Positions 22,739-34,700 of a stretch of 64,000 nucleotides of DNA are shown here, one piece after another. Source of the stretch: Ctenosaura bakeri (taxonomy: Eukaryota > Chordata > Lepidosauria > Squamata > Iguanidae). How positions within the stretch are numbered: position 1 is the first letter of the stretch; each line of letters opens with the position of its first letter. Under the pieces are notes generated by a model, which worked only from the letters and a program-made list of their open reading frames with translations, made no database searches and was not told the DNA's origin. Made by a program: the position numbers and the translations under genes. The DNA is taken from positions 1 through 64,000 of the forward strand of contig CAOLHI010001671.1 of the NCBI GenBank assembly GCA_948474755.1, in the 5' to 3' direction.

Positions 22739-23846
22739 AATCTTAGTCTAAGAAAATTAGTTTTCAGGAATTCTCACTGGGAGAAGGAAATTGCTAAACT
22801 TGCTTCTTGCTACCTTCAGGAAGAAAATAAGAGAAGAATCACACCCCAGTGTCCTTCAAACTTTGACGCAGCAGTCTGCCTTTGACAGCTATTTCTGTGG
22901 GTATATATTCCAGGGAATCTGTTGTGAACAATCTGATAGTCATATTCACCACCAGAGGAGGTGACTCCAAAGGAGATGTGCCTATGGGTCCATGCTTGGA
23001 AGCGAGGATAGGTCTCTCCTTTTGTTGTCATTTTTTCATTCTGGGAAAGAAGCGTTGTTTTTTCTTGGAAGCACTGAGAGCATATCTTCCCTCGGCTTTA
23101 TTGCTTGTGGTACTAAAGCAGGGTAGTCCTCTTCTATTCTCTGTACTGGCTTATAAGCATGGAACAGATCTGGTTTAGAGGCTTGTGGGTCTAGCTAATA
23201 TTTTGGCCTCATTATCAACATTTCTGTATGTGGGCTATGGCTGTTTCCTGTCTTCTTGTATTTTGGCTGCAATGTGTACCTCTGTTAAGGTTATAAGTAT
23301 TTCTTTCTTTTGCTAATTACTGCTAAGGGACAGTGGATTCATATTAAAATAAGTTATGATGATTTATTATGTTGATTGCCTAAAGACCATATGTTTATTG
23401 ATTGGCCATATTGTATTTATTAATAAATTGGAAGAGTATGCTTTACAAAATAGTGTTCTTCTTGGAGTACCCAAATACTTTGTGTCCTTTCTGTGCATGT
23501 TTCATTTTCACAGAGAGAGAGAGAATGAATGAGAATGTATGGACACATTTCTCTTTTATTTTTGACATTATAGAATTGCTAATATACTTTTTAATTTTAT
23601 TTTGGTGGGTTTTCTTTTTCTTTTGTTCAAACTGCCCTGCTAAGCCTATTTCAGCATAGTTTTAATGGGAAAGCAGTATCCAAATAACCTGTTAATGATC
23701 ATGTTGGTAACACATCTGAATTCCCTTTTAGAAAAAATACACTGGCAACAAATTGTATATATATATATATTACTGAGTGACTTCCTACACTGATATCCAG
23801 TTCCATATACATGCAATGCTTCAAGAGCCAAGTCAGCCTAACCCAG

Positions 23847-23960
23847 TTTTGGATTGCCAAATATGGTTGGACTACAACTTACATTATCCCTGACTATTGG
23901 GCATTTTGGCTGGAGATGATGGGAACTGTATTTGAACAATATTTTGGCACTCAAGCTTGG
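23847..23960. mobile_element. hAT-like MITE, worn
   Basis: The words ggttggactacaact, ttttggctggagatgatggg and aactgtatttgaaca show the same plan as 17083-17223. Confidence 0.45.
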
Positions 23961-26263
23961 GAAAGTTAAATTAGACTTTAAATCTGCAAACATACTCAAA
24001 ATGGTTGGATCTTCTTCAAAATGAGTTTGCTATAAGAAGACAAACTGTAAAAATGCTAACACAAAAGCTCATGCAGGTCAGGATATCTTCAGTTCATGGT
24101 GACTCAAATAGAAGTAAAGTGGTGTCCATTTTAACTCAGTGTCTACCTCCTTCTGAGGAAATCTGTGAGTAGTTGACAACAGAAGAGTAGCAGTCTGCTG
24201 GAAAGGTAGTAGCTGCTTAATAAGAAAAACTGAAAATGAAGAAAGTTGTTTGAAAGAGATGGCAGACATCCTTCCCTTCCTTTTTCTACTTCCCACTGCT
24301 AGGTACTTTTATGTATGCTTGTTCACAGCATTAAACTTTTAATCTGCAGTCTTCTAGAGAGAGTGGAGCACCAATATTGTACTGACGTGCAGCATTTCTG
24401 CACAGCATGGACTTTGCCTATCCAGGACCACTGAGTCCATACCATTTTACCACATATACCTGCATCTCATGCATGGTAATATCTGCCCTACTATTTAGGA
24501 GCACTGTGCAAAATAATATTTATTCAGGACAAAATAGACAAGGTGCTCATTCTATAGCAGTTTGGTTATCTGCACAGGCTCCCATATTTGCTGTGACAGA
24601 CACTGTGGAGTACCTGATGAAGGGGTTTTTTTGAGAACACTGTTCCTGCTTAGTGTAGAACACTTCTGCTATGGTTTTTTTCCTCAGCCAAAACAGAAGC
24701 ATTATGACAAATAACCAATGCACCCAGGACCTGAATATCATGGTTGCCTTAACACCAAGACTGTGAACTGTGCAACATTCTTTTTCATGAAAAGGAACAC
24801 AAAGTACATGGATACTGTTAAAATCTGCCCCTGTTTTTTAAGATGTTGTATGCCTCATCAGAAACAGTTGGAATGTCGATAAGGTCAGTAATTTGGATCT
24901 GAAAGCATGTACACCAATGCCAGCACTTAGAAATGGAAATGGAAAATTAAAAACAGGGCAAAATGACATGGATTTAATGAGCTTCAGATGAGAGAAGAAC
25001 AAAGAAAGAATCTTGAGCCATTTTAGAAGCATCTCCACTTATGGCACTCAAGTTACAATCAATACAAAATCAGATATGATGCACTTGAACCGTCAGGGTA
25101 GAGATGAGTTGCTAAAGAAAGAAGAAACTGATCATCTATCTTGCAAAAGAGAAATGTGTATAAAGTCTCATCTTCCTACATGAAGGCACTTCTTCTGCCA
25201 AACATCAATGCACCCACTGAAGTATAGAATGTGCTACAGCAGAGCCTCATGCTGAAGGGAAAGGAAATGAACACTTCCAGACGTTATTGTAGCTTGACCT
25301 GAAAAATCTGTTTTGACCATTGCCAGGGGCCTGGCCTCTCTCTGACTTTTCTCTGTGGACTCACAGAGGATAGTTGAGGTCAGAGAGCAAAAAGAGCAGG
25401 GTAGCTCTGTTCTCTCTTGCAGCATTAACTCTGAAGGAGGAGGATGAGAGTGGGTTGCAGCTATTCCCCAGTGATCCATTCTCTTTTCCCAGCCATTAGC
25501 ATCCCACACACTCAAGCTGAACTGGTGAGAGAGGAGGCAGAGAAATCAAGCATGCAGATTCCATGGATTGTCACCCTGTCTCCAGAAAATTTTGTACAAG
25601 ACGCATCTACTCAAGATGCAGAGCAACGGTGCTCCTGCAGCAATATATATGACTCAAACCATGCCCCCGAGCATGCTTAGGCATTCCCACTTGATAAGGA
25701 CAGGATTGCTTAATACATAATGAAGGGACTGGATCTAGAAAGAGTGATACTTATTCCTCTCACTCCTGTTTTAGATTTCTTTTCCAGATGTGGACATCAT
25801 GGCCACCATTAGGTCATTGATGATACCATTAGGTCATTCTCTTGAGGCCAACCTCATGCAGTTTGGGCCAGTACAAAACAAGTACATTTAAGATCCAGTG
25901 AATCCAACTGAATTTCAGAATGTTTTTTTTCTTTGCCATATGCATTGAGTTGCCCAGATATTATCGTGCTCAGATACTGTTGCTGCGCGCACACCAACAA
26001 TGTGCAGTCACCTACACCCTGCAGATCCCACTAAGACAGGAGGCCCCAGGCATGTGTACAAATTGATATTTAAAATGATAACATAGATGTATCACCTTTC
26101 TTTAACCATCAGAACAAACATCACTGCCAGAGTGAATTTACGTTAAAAATATTGTTCCGGAAGATTAAGGGGAACTTCTGGAACAGATTTAGGGGTCTAC
26201 AGCATCAACATTTATTTATAATGCCTTTTCCACCAAAGGGCAGGATATCAAACATAAACAATG

Positions 26264-26690
26264 AGAAACGTAGAATCATATTGCTGGAAGAGACCACAAG
26301 GGCCATAGAGTCCAACCCCCTTCTGCCATGCAGAAATACACTATCAAAGCATTCCTGACAGATGGCCATCCAGCTTCTATTTAAAAACTTCCAAAGAAAG
26401 AGACTCCACCACACTCCAGTAAGGCAGCACATTCCACTGTTGAACTGCTGTTATCATCAGGAAGTTCTTAATGTTTAGATGGAATCTCTTTTCCTGAAGT
26501 TTGAAGCCATTCCCCTATGTCCTAGTCTCTGGGGCAGCAGAAAACAGACCTGCTCCATCCTCCAAATGACATCCCTTCAAATATTTAAACATAGCTATCC
26601 TAACACCTCTTAACCTTCTCTTCCCCAAGCTAAACATACCCAGCTCCCTAAGCTGCTCCTCATAGGACTTCATGGATGTCAGACCTTCAA
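26264..26690 (-). mobile_element. CR1 LINE 3' fragment
   Basis: The minus strand carries the same 3' segment as 7400-7870 (for example the complement of ctcccagtaaggcagcacattcc-type words and ttgctggaagagaccac near the end). It is decayed and lacks a long open frame. Confidence 0.8.
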
Positions 26691-26695
26691 GCAGC

Positions 26696-26860
26696 TCATC
26701 AACTATGGAATTTGTTTCTAAAAGTTGTAGGAATGGCCACCAATTTAGATGGATTTAAACTAGTGATATGTTCATGGCAGATAAGGCTATGAGTAGCTCA
26801 TAATGATGGCTGTCCAGAGATGTATCTATGGGGAAGTCACCTTGCATAGGTGTAGCTACA
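26696..26860 (+). mobile_element. Second CR1/L3-like 3' fragment
   Basis: The words gtaggaatggccaccaatttag, atggatttaaac, atggcagataaggctatga and ataatgatggctg match the end of another CR1-related subfamily (residues like MATNLDGFK). It is short, with no long frame. Confidence 0.55.
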
Positions 26861-26964
26861 TTGCCCAAAATAAGAATACTGCCCTGCAATGAGACTTTCC
26901 AGAAACTTAAATAAGAAGCTATGGGGAGTGACCTATGGTCTCAGATGCATCTACACTAATGCAC

Positions 26965-29042
26965 AGAGCACTGGCAATAAACAGAATGAACTTTAATTTG
27001 TAGCACAGCAAAGTAAATATAATAGGCATCACTGAAACCTGGTGGAATGAGTCTCATTATTGGAATGTAGCAATGGAGAGTATAACCTATTTCAGAGAAA
27101 CAGACTGAACTGGAAAGGAGGAGGAGTATCACTGTATGTCAGGGATATTTACACCTATGAAGAGATCCATATTTAAATCCTGGAAGTCAGTTTGAGAGCA
27201 TCTGGGAGAGAGCAAAATTAAGAGAGAGAGCAAAAAACAGAGATGTCATTGTGAGGGTCTATTACAGACCCCAAGCCAGACCCAGGATTTGGATGATGCT
27301 TTCCTGAAACATTCAGAAAGGAGAGATATAGTAGTAATGGAAGATTTCAAGTGTCCTGATACTTGATGGAAGTCAAACTCTGCCAAGACTATCAGGTCCA
27401 ACAAAGTTCTCATTTGCCTTGCAGATCATTTCATAGCCTAGAAGGTGGAAGTGCCAACCAGGAGAAAGGCTATTTTAGATCTCATCCTAACCAACGATGA
27501 TGATCTGGTTAATGAAGAGGGTAGAGGTGGCAGGATCCTTAGGTGGAAGTGACTATGTTCTCCTGGCGTTTCTTATACAGCAGAAAGAGGAAGCCAAGTG
27601 TAGTCAGGCATGCATTTCTATACTTTCTGGAGCGCATTCTAGAAAGCTGTTTTCAGTACACTTAGGGAAATACTGCGCGTGATCCTGTGGTCAGGGATAT
27701 GAAGAGAAAAGTGAGTTCATGATAGCCGGGAGTATCTTAAAAATGAGATATTGAAGACACAATTTCAAACAATCCCAATGAAGAGGAAAAATGGGAAGTG
27801 TCTAAAGAAACCAGGATGGATGCCTAAAGAACTTTCAGTGGGGCTAAGATTTGAAAAGGACATGTACAAAGAAACCAAAAAAGGGGTAACTGCAAAAAGG
27901 AATTCACGCAAATAGTCAGCAAGTATAGGGAGAAAGCCAGAAAAGCTAAAGCACAGAATGAACTCAGGCTTGCTAGAGAGGTTAAAAACAATAAAAAGAG
28001 CTTTTCTGGTTCTGTCCAGAGCGAAAGGAAAAACAAGGAAATTGTAGAGCTTCTGCATGGAGAAGATGGTGACAGGCATTGAGAAGACGGGACAGAGAAA
28101 AGGCAGAACTACTCCACACCTTCTTTGCCTTGGTCTTCTCCCAAAAGGACAACCGTGTTCTATCTGGGGAAAATGGAGCAGACGATGTGGTAGGAAAAAT
28201 GCAGCACAGGATAGGCAAAGAGGTAGCACAGGAATACCTGGTTACTCTAAATGAATTCAAAGTCTCCAGGACCAGATGAACTACATCCAAGAATATTAAC
28301 AGAATTGGTATAGGTAATCTCAGAACTACTGGCAATAATCTGAGAATTCCCGGAGAATAGGAGAAGTCCCAGCAGACTGAAGCAGGGCAAATATTGTCCT
28401 CATCTTCAAAAAAAGGGGGGGAGAGGACCTAAATAATTACTGCACAGTCAGTCTGACATCAATACCAGGAAAGATTCTAAGGTAGATAATTAAACAGACA
28501 GTTCGTCATTATTTAGAAAGGAATATCATGATCACTAAAAGTCAACATAGATTTCTCAAAAACCAATCATGCTAGACTCATCTTATCTCTTTTTTTGATA
28601 GTTACTAGCTTGGTAGATGAAGGGAATAGTATAGTTTGAGTTCAGTAAGGTGAATTAGGTGAATTTGTAACTGGTTGACTAACCGAACCTGGAAAGTACT
28701 CACCAATGGATCCTCTTCCTCCTGGAGAGAAGTGACTAGACAGATGTGACAAAGTTCTATCCTGGGTCCAGTGCTATTCAACATCTTTATCAATGATTTG
28801 GACAAGGGAATAGATGGCATTATTAAATTTGCAGATGATACCAAATTAGGAGGGGTAGCTGACACTCTTTAAAGGACAGAATCAGAATTCAGAATGACCT
28901 AAACAGATTAGAGATCTGAGCCAAAACTAACAAAATGAATTCCCACAGAATATGAAGTGTAAGGTACTATGCTTGAGCAGAAAAAAAGGAAATGCACAGA
29001 TAAAAAATGGGTGACACCTGGCTTGACCACAGTACAGGTGAA
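26965..29042 (+). mobile_element. CR1 LINE, long but heavily decayed copy (endonuclease to RT)
   Basis: About 2.1 kb. It shows IIGITETWWNES near 27015 (endonuclease), PGPDELHPRIL near 28270 and [19 protein letters not shown] followed by [14 protein letters not shown] near 28760-28860 (RT catalytic FADD). Numerous stops and frameshifts break the frame. It ends near the VTPGL region without the CR1 3' tail. Confidence 0.85.
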
Positions 29043-29989
29043 AGCACCTCCTTTTATCTGCTCTTAATCTCACACCATTAATTTCATTGCATAATCCATG
29101 TTCTAGTATTATGAGAGGGAGAATGAAACATTACTCACTCCTTTTATCCCTGGGTCCAGATATATGCATCATTCCATGACACTCACCATGCTCAGTGCTA
29201 ACTAGTGTGTTTTTTTAAATTTACTTTATCCTCCATTTTTAAAAATTCAGACAATTGTTTCATACTCTTGCAAACTTCAGGTCCCCCCAGCCACCTGACA
29301 ATGGCAGTGCCATTTTATTTCTGTTCATATCCCACCCATAAAATTGCGCCCCCCCCAGCAGTAGTTGATTTTCCTCATAGGAATAAGTACAACTATTCAC
29401 TGCTCTGGAATAAAAAGGTGTGATTAAGGGCATTTGTAGGGCAAGACCCAAGCTATTAAGAAACCATGCCAGGGGTGTTCCATAGCTATGCCTTTTAATC
29501 TGCAATTTCATCCTGGGTTCTGATACATGGCCCGTGGAGTGCTGGAATGTGAAAAAGTCTGGGGCGGGGGTTAATGTCATCATCATCATCATTACCACTG
29601 CAGCAGCATGCATGCATGCACGTGTGCGCGCACGCAGACACACACACAACATTCAGAGTTTCATATTTGGGAGATTCCTCCTGCTTCAGATAGCAAAGCT
29701 GCTATGTTCCATGAAGTCCATACAATTTTGCATTTTCTGTGTTCTGTTGAGTTAGCAATGTAAGTAAATGCTAAGCAGGCAAAACTCTCAATCTGTAAAG
29801 CTCTTTTGCAGCCACTTTGTCCATGATCAAATCGGGCAGAATTTGAACTGCTGATGCACAAACGGTAATTGTTATTTAAGAAATCTGTTTTGAAAAACGG
29901 CATCCATACATCTGCTACAATTAGTTTTTCTCTGAAGTCATAAAGCTGTTGTTATCAATGGATGAAAAATAAATCAAGCTCAGACAAAG
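29043..29989. other. Region just downstream of the MYO1B poly(A) site
   Basis: CAT repeats (29578-29593) and a purine-pyrimidine run with CG (29609-29650) are the only features. Confidence 0.6.
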
Positions 29990-30012
29990 CAGTAAGCATT
30001 TCAAAGCTTTTC

Positions 30013-30018
30013 TTTATT
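30013..30018 (-). terminator. Probable distal poly(A) signal of MYO1B (AATAAA)
   Basis: A canonical AATAAA on the minus strand about 1.56 kb past the stop codon. The downstream minus-strand sequence becomes T/G-rich (tgctttgtctgag). It is the last strong hexamer before the sequence changes character. Confidence 0.5.
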
Positions 30019-30958
30019 TATACTTGGACATTTTAGCACTGCACATCTTGTGCAGTAACCTTTCCTTGAAGGCAAGTTCTTGCATCAGACTGAGAATACA
30101 CTAGATCTAAAAACATCCCTACATCAACAAAAATCAAACAGTCACATTCGACAGTCTCCTTAAACTAACTTCCATCTAAACACTTGAAAATGACACTCCA
30201 TAGATCAATGTTTTCAACTAATTCACCTGGTTTGTACAAGGCTTTACATTGCAATCTGTACTCAGGAAATGTAGAATGCAGTTCTTGATTGTAAAGTGGT
30301 TTTGTGCACACATTACATATCAGGCACACAAACTTATATAAAACTGGTTGAAATACAAAAATATGGTTATCACAAGAGTACCAAACAGAACAGAATTAGA
30401 ACAATTATTTATTATTAATATCAAATTTATGTACATCATCGCTCCAAATGATTTTTCTTTTAGTGAAGTCAAAACAGTGGCCTACATCCAGGGGGGTGGT
30501 GGAAATCCCTTCAAAATTAATGCACTATTACCATAACTTCAGGTTTGAAAGCAAAGAGTACACAGGCTGTCCTAAATATCTTTATTACCCACAGAAGTTA
30601 TTATAAATAATTTTCACACATTGTATGAATGCTTTATTGCACATTGTACAGCACATATACCAATGTCTAAGGAAAACAAAGATTCTACCCTTCATCTGAC
30701 AAGTAGTTTAAAATATCTTGGCCTCTGTTTCCCAATACAGATAACCGCATGTTATGGAGTTTAACTGTTTATTTTTATGGGAACGGGACCCCGCCCCTAA
30801 CAGAACTGAAAATATGCCTTAGGTTTTATTGCTGTTGTGACTGCTCAATATATGTGTTGCTTGCTTAACGGGCTCATTCTGCTTCCTAATCTTATAAAGT
30901 CATTAAAAAGTATCAATTAAAAAATCTGATGCAGAACACTAGTATTTTTTTCACTGCA

Positions 30959-30978
30959 AATAATAATAATAATAATAA
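30959..30978. repeat. Microsatellite (AAT)n in the 3' UTR
   Basis: About six aat units. Confidence 0.9.
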
Positions 30979-31577
30979 ACCATATGCAGCTGCTGCATAT
31001 GCTGTCAGACATTCTTTCTGCTTCATAAAATTAGGGTTTCCTGCCCTATATTCCATTAATGTTCAAATTACACAGTGCTTGACGTAATTAAGAAAGGTAA
31101 CTACTGCAGTCCCAGAATTTTGCTAGACTTTTCAGTCTCCATTTATGATTAACCCTTTGGACTGAGCTTTGCCAGAGAACAGGATGAAAAGAAGTTTAAT
31201 GAACACTGTTAAGCAATCTATTTCTTGCGATCTATGTAGCCTGAGGTGGAGGATTCTAATCAAACAAATATGGCATAAAAGCATACAGATTTGCAGTATG
31301 CAGTACCACAGAACAAAGAATAAACAAAGAAAAGTGTAACAAAAGTTGCCTGTTCATAATATGCTTTCAGCAGACAAAGCCTATATATATCAACCAAAAT
31401 TTGTCATAAAACCAAAACCTAGCGTTGATAAGTTACTTATGTCTTTTCAAAAGGGATTACCAAAGCTGTTGACCATTGACAAAACACACCCTTGCCAAAT
31501 CCTCCTCCCACCAGATAAAATTGCACCATTACAAAGAGCTGTGTCCATTTAAAATTAGAAAGTGTGTGTGTGTGTAA

Positions 31578-31701
31578 TTAAGGAACAGCAACTTCAAGAA
31601 GTCTGTTGTTTTTTCGCTTGCAAGTGGGAATATTGCCATTTTTCTGGTTGCCTCGAACAAACTTCACACACACTTTGTCTTGTTTGAACTGCACAAGGAA
31701 C
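31578..31701 (-). CDS. MYO1B: MYO1B last coding exon with stop codon
   Basis: The coding part is 124 nt. One base finishes a Glu codon, then 40 codons run FLVQFKQDKVCVKFV to RKNNRLLEVAVP and end at TAA (31578-31580). The acceptor is tttcctag. The C-terminal VAVP is the expected end of the protein. The exon continues as 3' UTR toward lower coordinates. Confidence 0.95.
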
Positions 31702-34700
31702 CTAGGAAATGCAAAAGCACAGTTTTCAGTGATGGATTACAGCTGCCACATTTGGCTGGAACAAAGACAAAGAGCAAGAGATCCTAATATTTGACAAAGT
31801 TTCTTTATAATAATGAAAGAAGAGACATGCCTATCAGAGCCATAGCTCCAAAACAATGAAACCCCAACATCTCAAACTCAGTATGCATATTAAGGAGATC
31901 TTACCAGTATGCACCAGAAATATTTCATTTTCAAAAATGCATTAATTAATTTATATATGTACATCTGTTTTTACCCAGAAGTATCATTTTCAGTCAGTAG
32001 GTGGCAGACATCCCTAATCAAACATAGGTTTGCTTTGAAATGATGGGTGAGTAGTCCAAGAAACAGTTGTAAGTTGTTCTTCCCCCTGCACCTTCCATCA
32101 TGGCCACAGACGAGGCATACTCTCCCTCGGGATGCTGTAAGACTGCACTTTGGGAATGGGCAGGCCTGATGATCCCAGCAGATAAGTTTCACATAGATGG
32201 GACCGGCGCACTGTGCCCAACTCTGACAGCTATGTAACTTTGCTTCAAAGTATCAGTGCATTATACTAAGAGAAGCAGTTCCCAAGAAGCTGAGTAATTT
32301 GGTATTACAGGCAAGAGACTTTTAAAATTTTGGAAACTAACTATTATTTGGTTATAAAATTATTGAAGAATTAATATTGGTGGTATCATTTCTGCCAATT
32401 ATGTCTATTTGTACAATAGGAAGGTATAAAGAACAACCTGTGATGAACAGAACAACCTGATACTCCACAATCCACACTAAGATTGGATTTGCAACAGTTA
32501 CATTAGAAACAAGAACTAATTTGGAAGGACAAGAGATTGCTATCATAGTCTTAATACTGAAACACAATAGCAATTGAGTATGTCATCCCAACTGAGAATT
32601 ATAGTTGCTCTAAGTCTCTACATTCTCCACTTTAGCAAAGAATTGGGACATGGTTCATTCAGTAAGCATATACGGTCACAGAAAAGCTAGCATCTAGCTA
32701 GGCACCAGTCCTGTCCATCTGTTACTGTCCAAAGGATTCAAAATGTGAAAATGTAGAGCCACCTACACCAGCAACTTGTTGCTTGTATCAGCTGAAATAG
32801 TTGCCTCTGGGGAGCCCAAAGAAAAGGATAAGATGACAGTGTTCGCCACTTTGTTTCCAAGCAAGTGATATTTGGCAGCATATTGCCTTTAAATCTGGAG
32901 TTAGCGTATCACCATTATCTCCCATGAAATTGTCTAATCCCCTTATGAAGCCACCTGCACCTGTAGGCATCTACTAGGTCTTACAACAGTGAATTTCACA
33001 TATTGACGATGGGTTTATGTGTGAAGTAGCACTTTCTTTTGTCTGTTCTGAATGTATTGCCAATCAGTTTCACTGAGGACTGCAAGTCGTATTGTTATCT
33101 GAGAAGCAATTAAGAATGAAAAAACACCTTTATTTGCCTTTGGCATCACATTGTCTTGGCTCAAAAACAACACTCTAGTATGCAAAAACTGAATTATTTG
33201 TGCAATCTGTGAATGTATGGTGGTATTTTGTAAGGAGGAGATATATTATAAGGAAGAAATAAACAGTCAGCCCTCCACATTTACGAGTTTCACTTTTGCA
33301 GATTTGATTATTCACAGACTATTTGCTGTCACCTCTGCTGCCTCCCTATGCCATTTTTAATAGGGACTGGAAGCCTCGTGAAACTGAGAAACTGCAAACA
33401 AGTCCCTATGGTGTGGGATGGCAGTGGAGGTGGCAGTAAGCCCCACCAGCCACCCACTTCTGCCTTGTGAAGGAACCCTGATGCCTCAAAGGAGTCCATG
33501 CTGGGTTGAATAGGGTGATCATACTGTTTTGTGTGTGTTAAATATGGTTTGTGGGAGGGTAGAATTATTCATGGTTTTTCCAGTTTTATGGAGGTCCTGT
33601 GCCCCTAACCCTAGCAAATGTGGTGGGATGACTGTATTATATTGTTGTTTTACTTGTAAATTCACATGTATATTGAAGGCACTAAACAAACAAACAAACA
33701 AACAAACAAACAGATGATTATGATATATACTACCGTCACATTTGCCTTTTCCAAGTGCTCCTTATTCCCTCTTCCTTCCATCTTTTCTCTCTTTCCCTTT
33801 TCCAGCCCCACCCCAACTGCAGCTCAAATACTGCATAGTTCCTTGCTCTATGCACTAACTAGACCATCTCCTGAACAGTAGCCAAAGGCACAATGCAGCT
33901 AAAAATTATCTTTTTCAAACTGTCATTTAATGCAGTGTGGAAGTTAAGCATGGCCCCAGTTCTTTCCTCTTGAAATCAATAGGTTTTGGGATGCTTGTAT
34001 ATTACAGGGTCATGCCCTTGATTGATAACTTCATGTTGCACTTTGGAAAACATTGCTTAAGATATATTAATTTTTCACATTTTTTCAGCCATGTGAAGAA
34101 CCTCATACCTGCATTTAAAAAAGTACATTTTTAAAGGAATACTTAAAGAAGGCCTTGCTGAGTACAACACAGCTGAGGAACAGTCTCAGCCTATCTAGTC
34201 TGTGAAAATGTAAGATGTATTTGAATCTATTTACCTTTTAATAGCTAAAACTTCTCAGTTTCCTATCATCTTTATTTTCACATTGCTTTCTCAGTTATGC
34301 AATTTTGTTTCTCATCCAGTCCTCTTCAAGTTTTATTACTACTTCCTGAAGTGAATTCCCATTCTTTTCTTGGCTCTACAGTTCTTCATACTGTCCATTT
34401 TTGGTGGGTGGGCGGAATTCCCAGTTTACAAATCATTCATCTAAGAATTCTTGAATATTTCTCCCCACCCAATTATTTCCCATAGGAGCACCAATACAGT
34501 TAAAAACAAAGAAAATATCATCCTATCATTCAGCTCTGACAGATCCTTCCAGTAAAGAAATGGGAAGCATTCTACCTTTTAGTAGACACAGGATCTCTTT
34601 CCAGCACTTTATATCTTAAGCGACATTTTCAACAGGTTTAAATACACTTCAGAAAGTTTCCTGCTTTAAACCAGAAACCATAAATGAAGCAAGCTGCAAA

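Larger units (their letters stand above)
21823..26263. other. Intergenic, few worn repeats
   Basis: It contains the inverted repeat at 22573-22738, the MITE at 23847-23960, a TA run at 23755-23771 and a short direct duplication at 25803-25841. An L2-like tail lies at 26206-26255. No gene seen. Confidence 0.6.
29990..31577 (-). other. MYO1B: MYO1B 3' untranslated region
   Basis: This AT-rich, repeat-poor stretch follows the stop codon. No recognised transposon lies in it apart from a short AAT microsatellite near 30959-30978. Its end is set by the last good AATAAA on the minus strand (30013-30018), which is followed by a T/G-rich stretch where cleavage would be expected near 29985-30000. Two further AATAAA hexamers, at 30633-30638 and 30581-30586, could give shorter transcripts. 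The length suits a vertebrate MYO1B message, but the end is inferred. Confidence 0.55.

Noticed and set aside
27765..28335. Minus-strand frames of 117-154 codons
   Set aside because: They are antisense shadows of the decayed CR1 element on the plus strand.
1..29990. Exons of the next gene downstream of MYO1B
   Set aside because: I looked for coding blocks with splice signals on both strands and found only transposon coding remnants.
33684..33711. CRISPR-like or regularly spaced repeats
   Set aside because: The short repeated units in the window are microsatellites or minisatellites without unique spacers, and the genome is eukaryotic.
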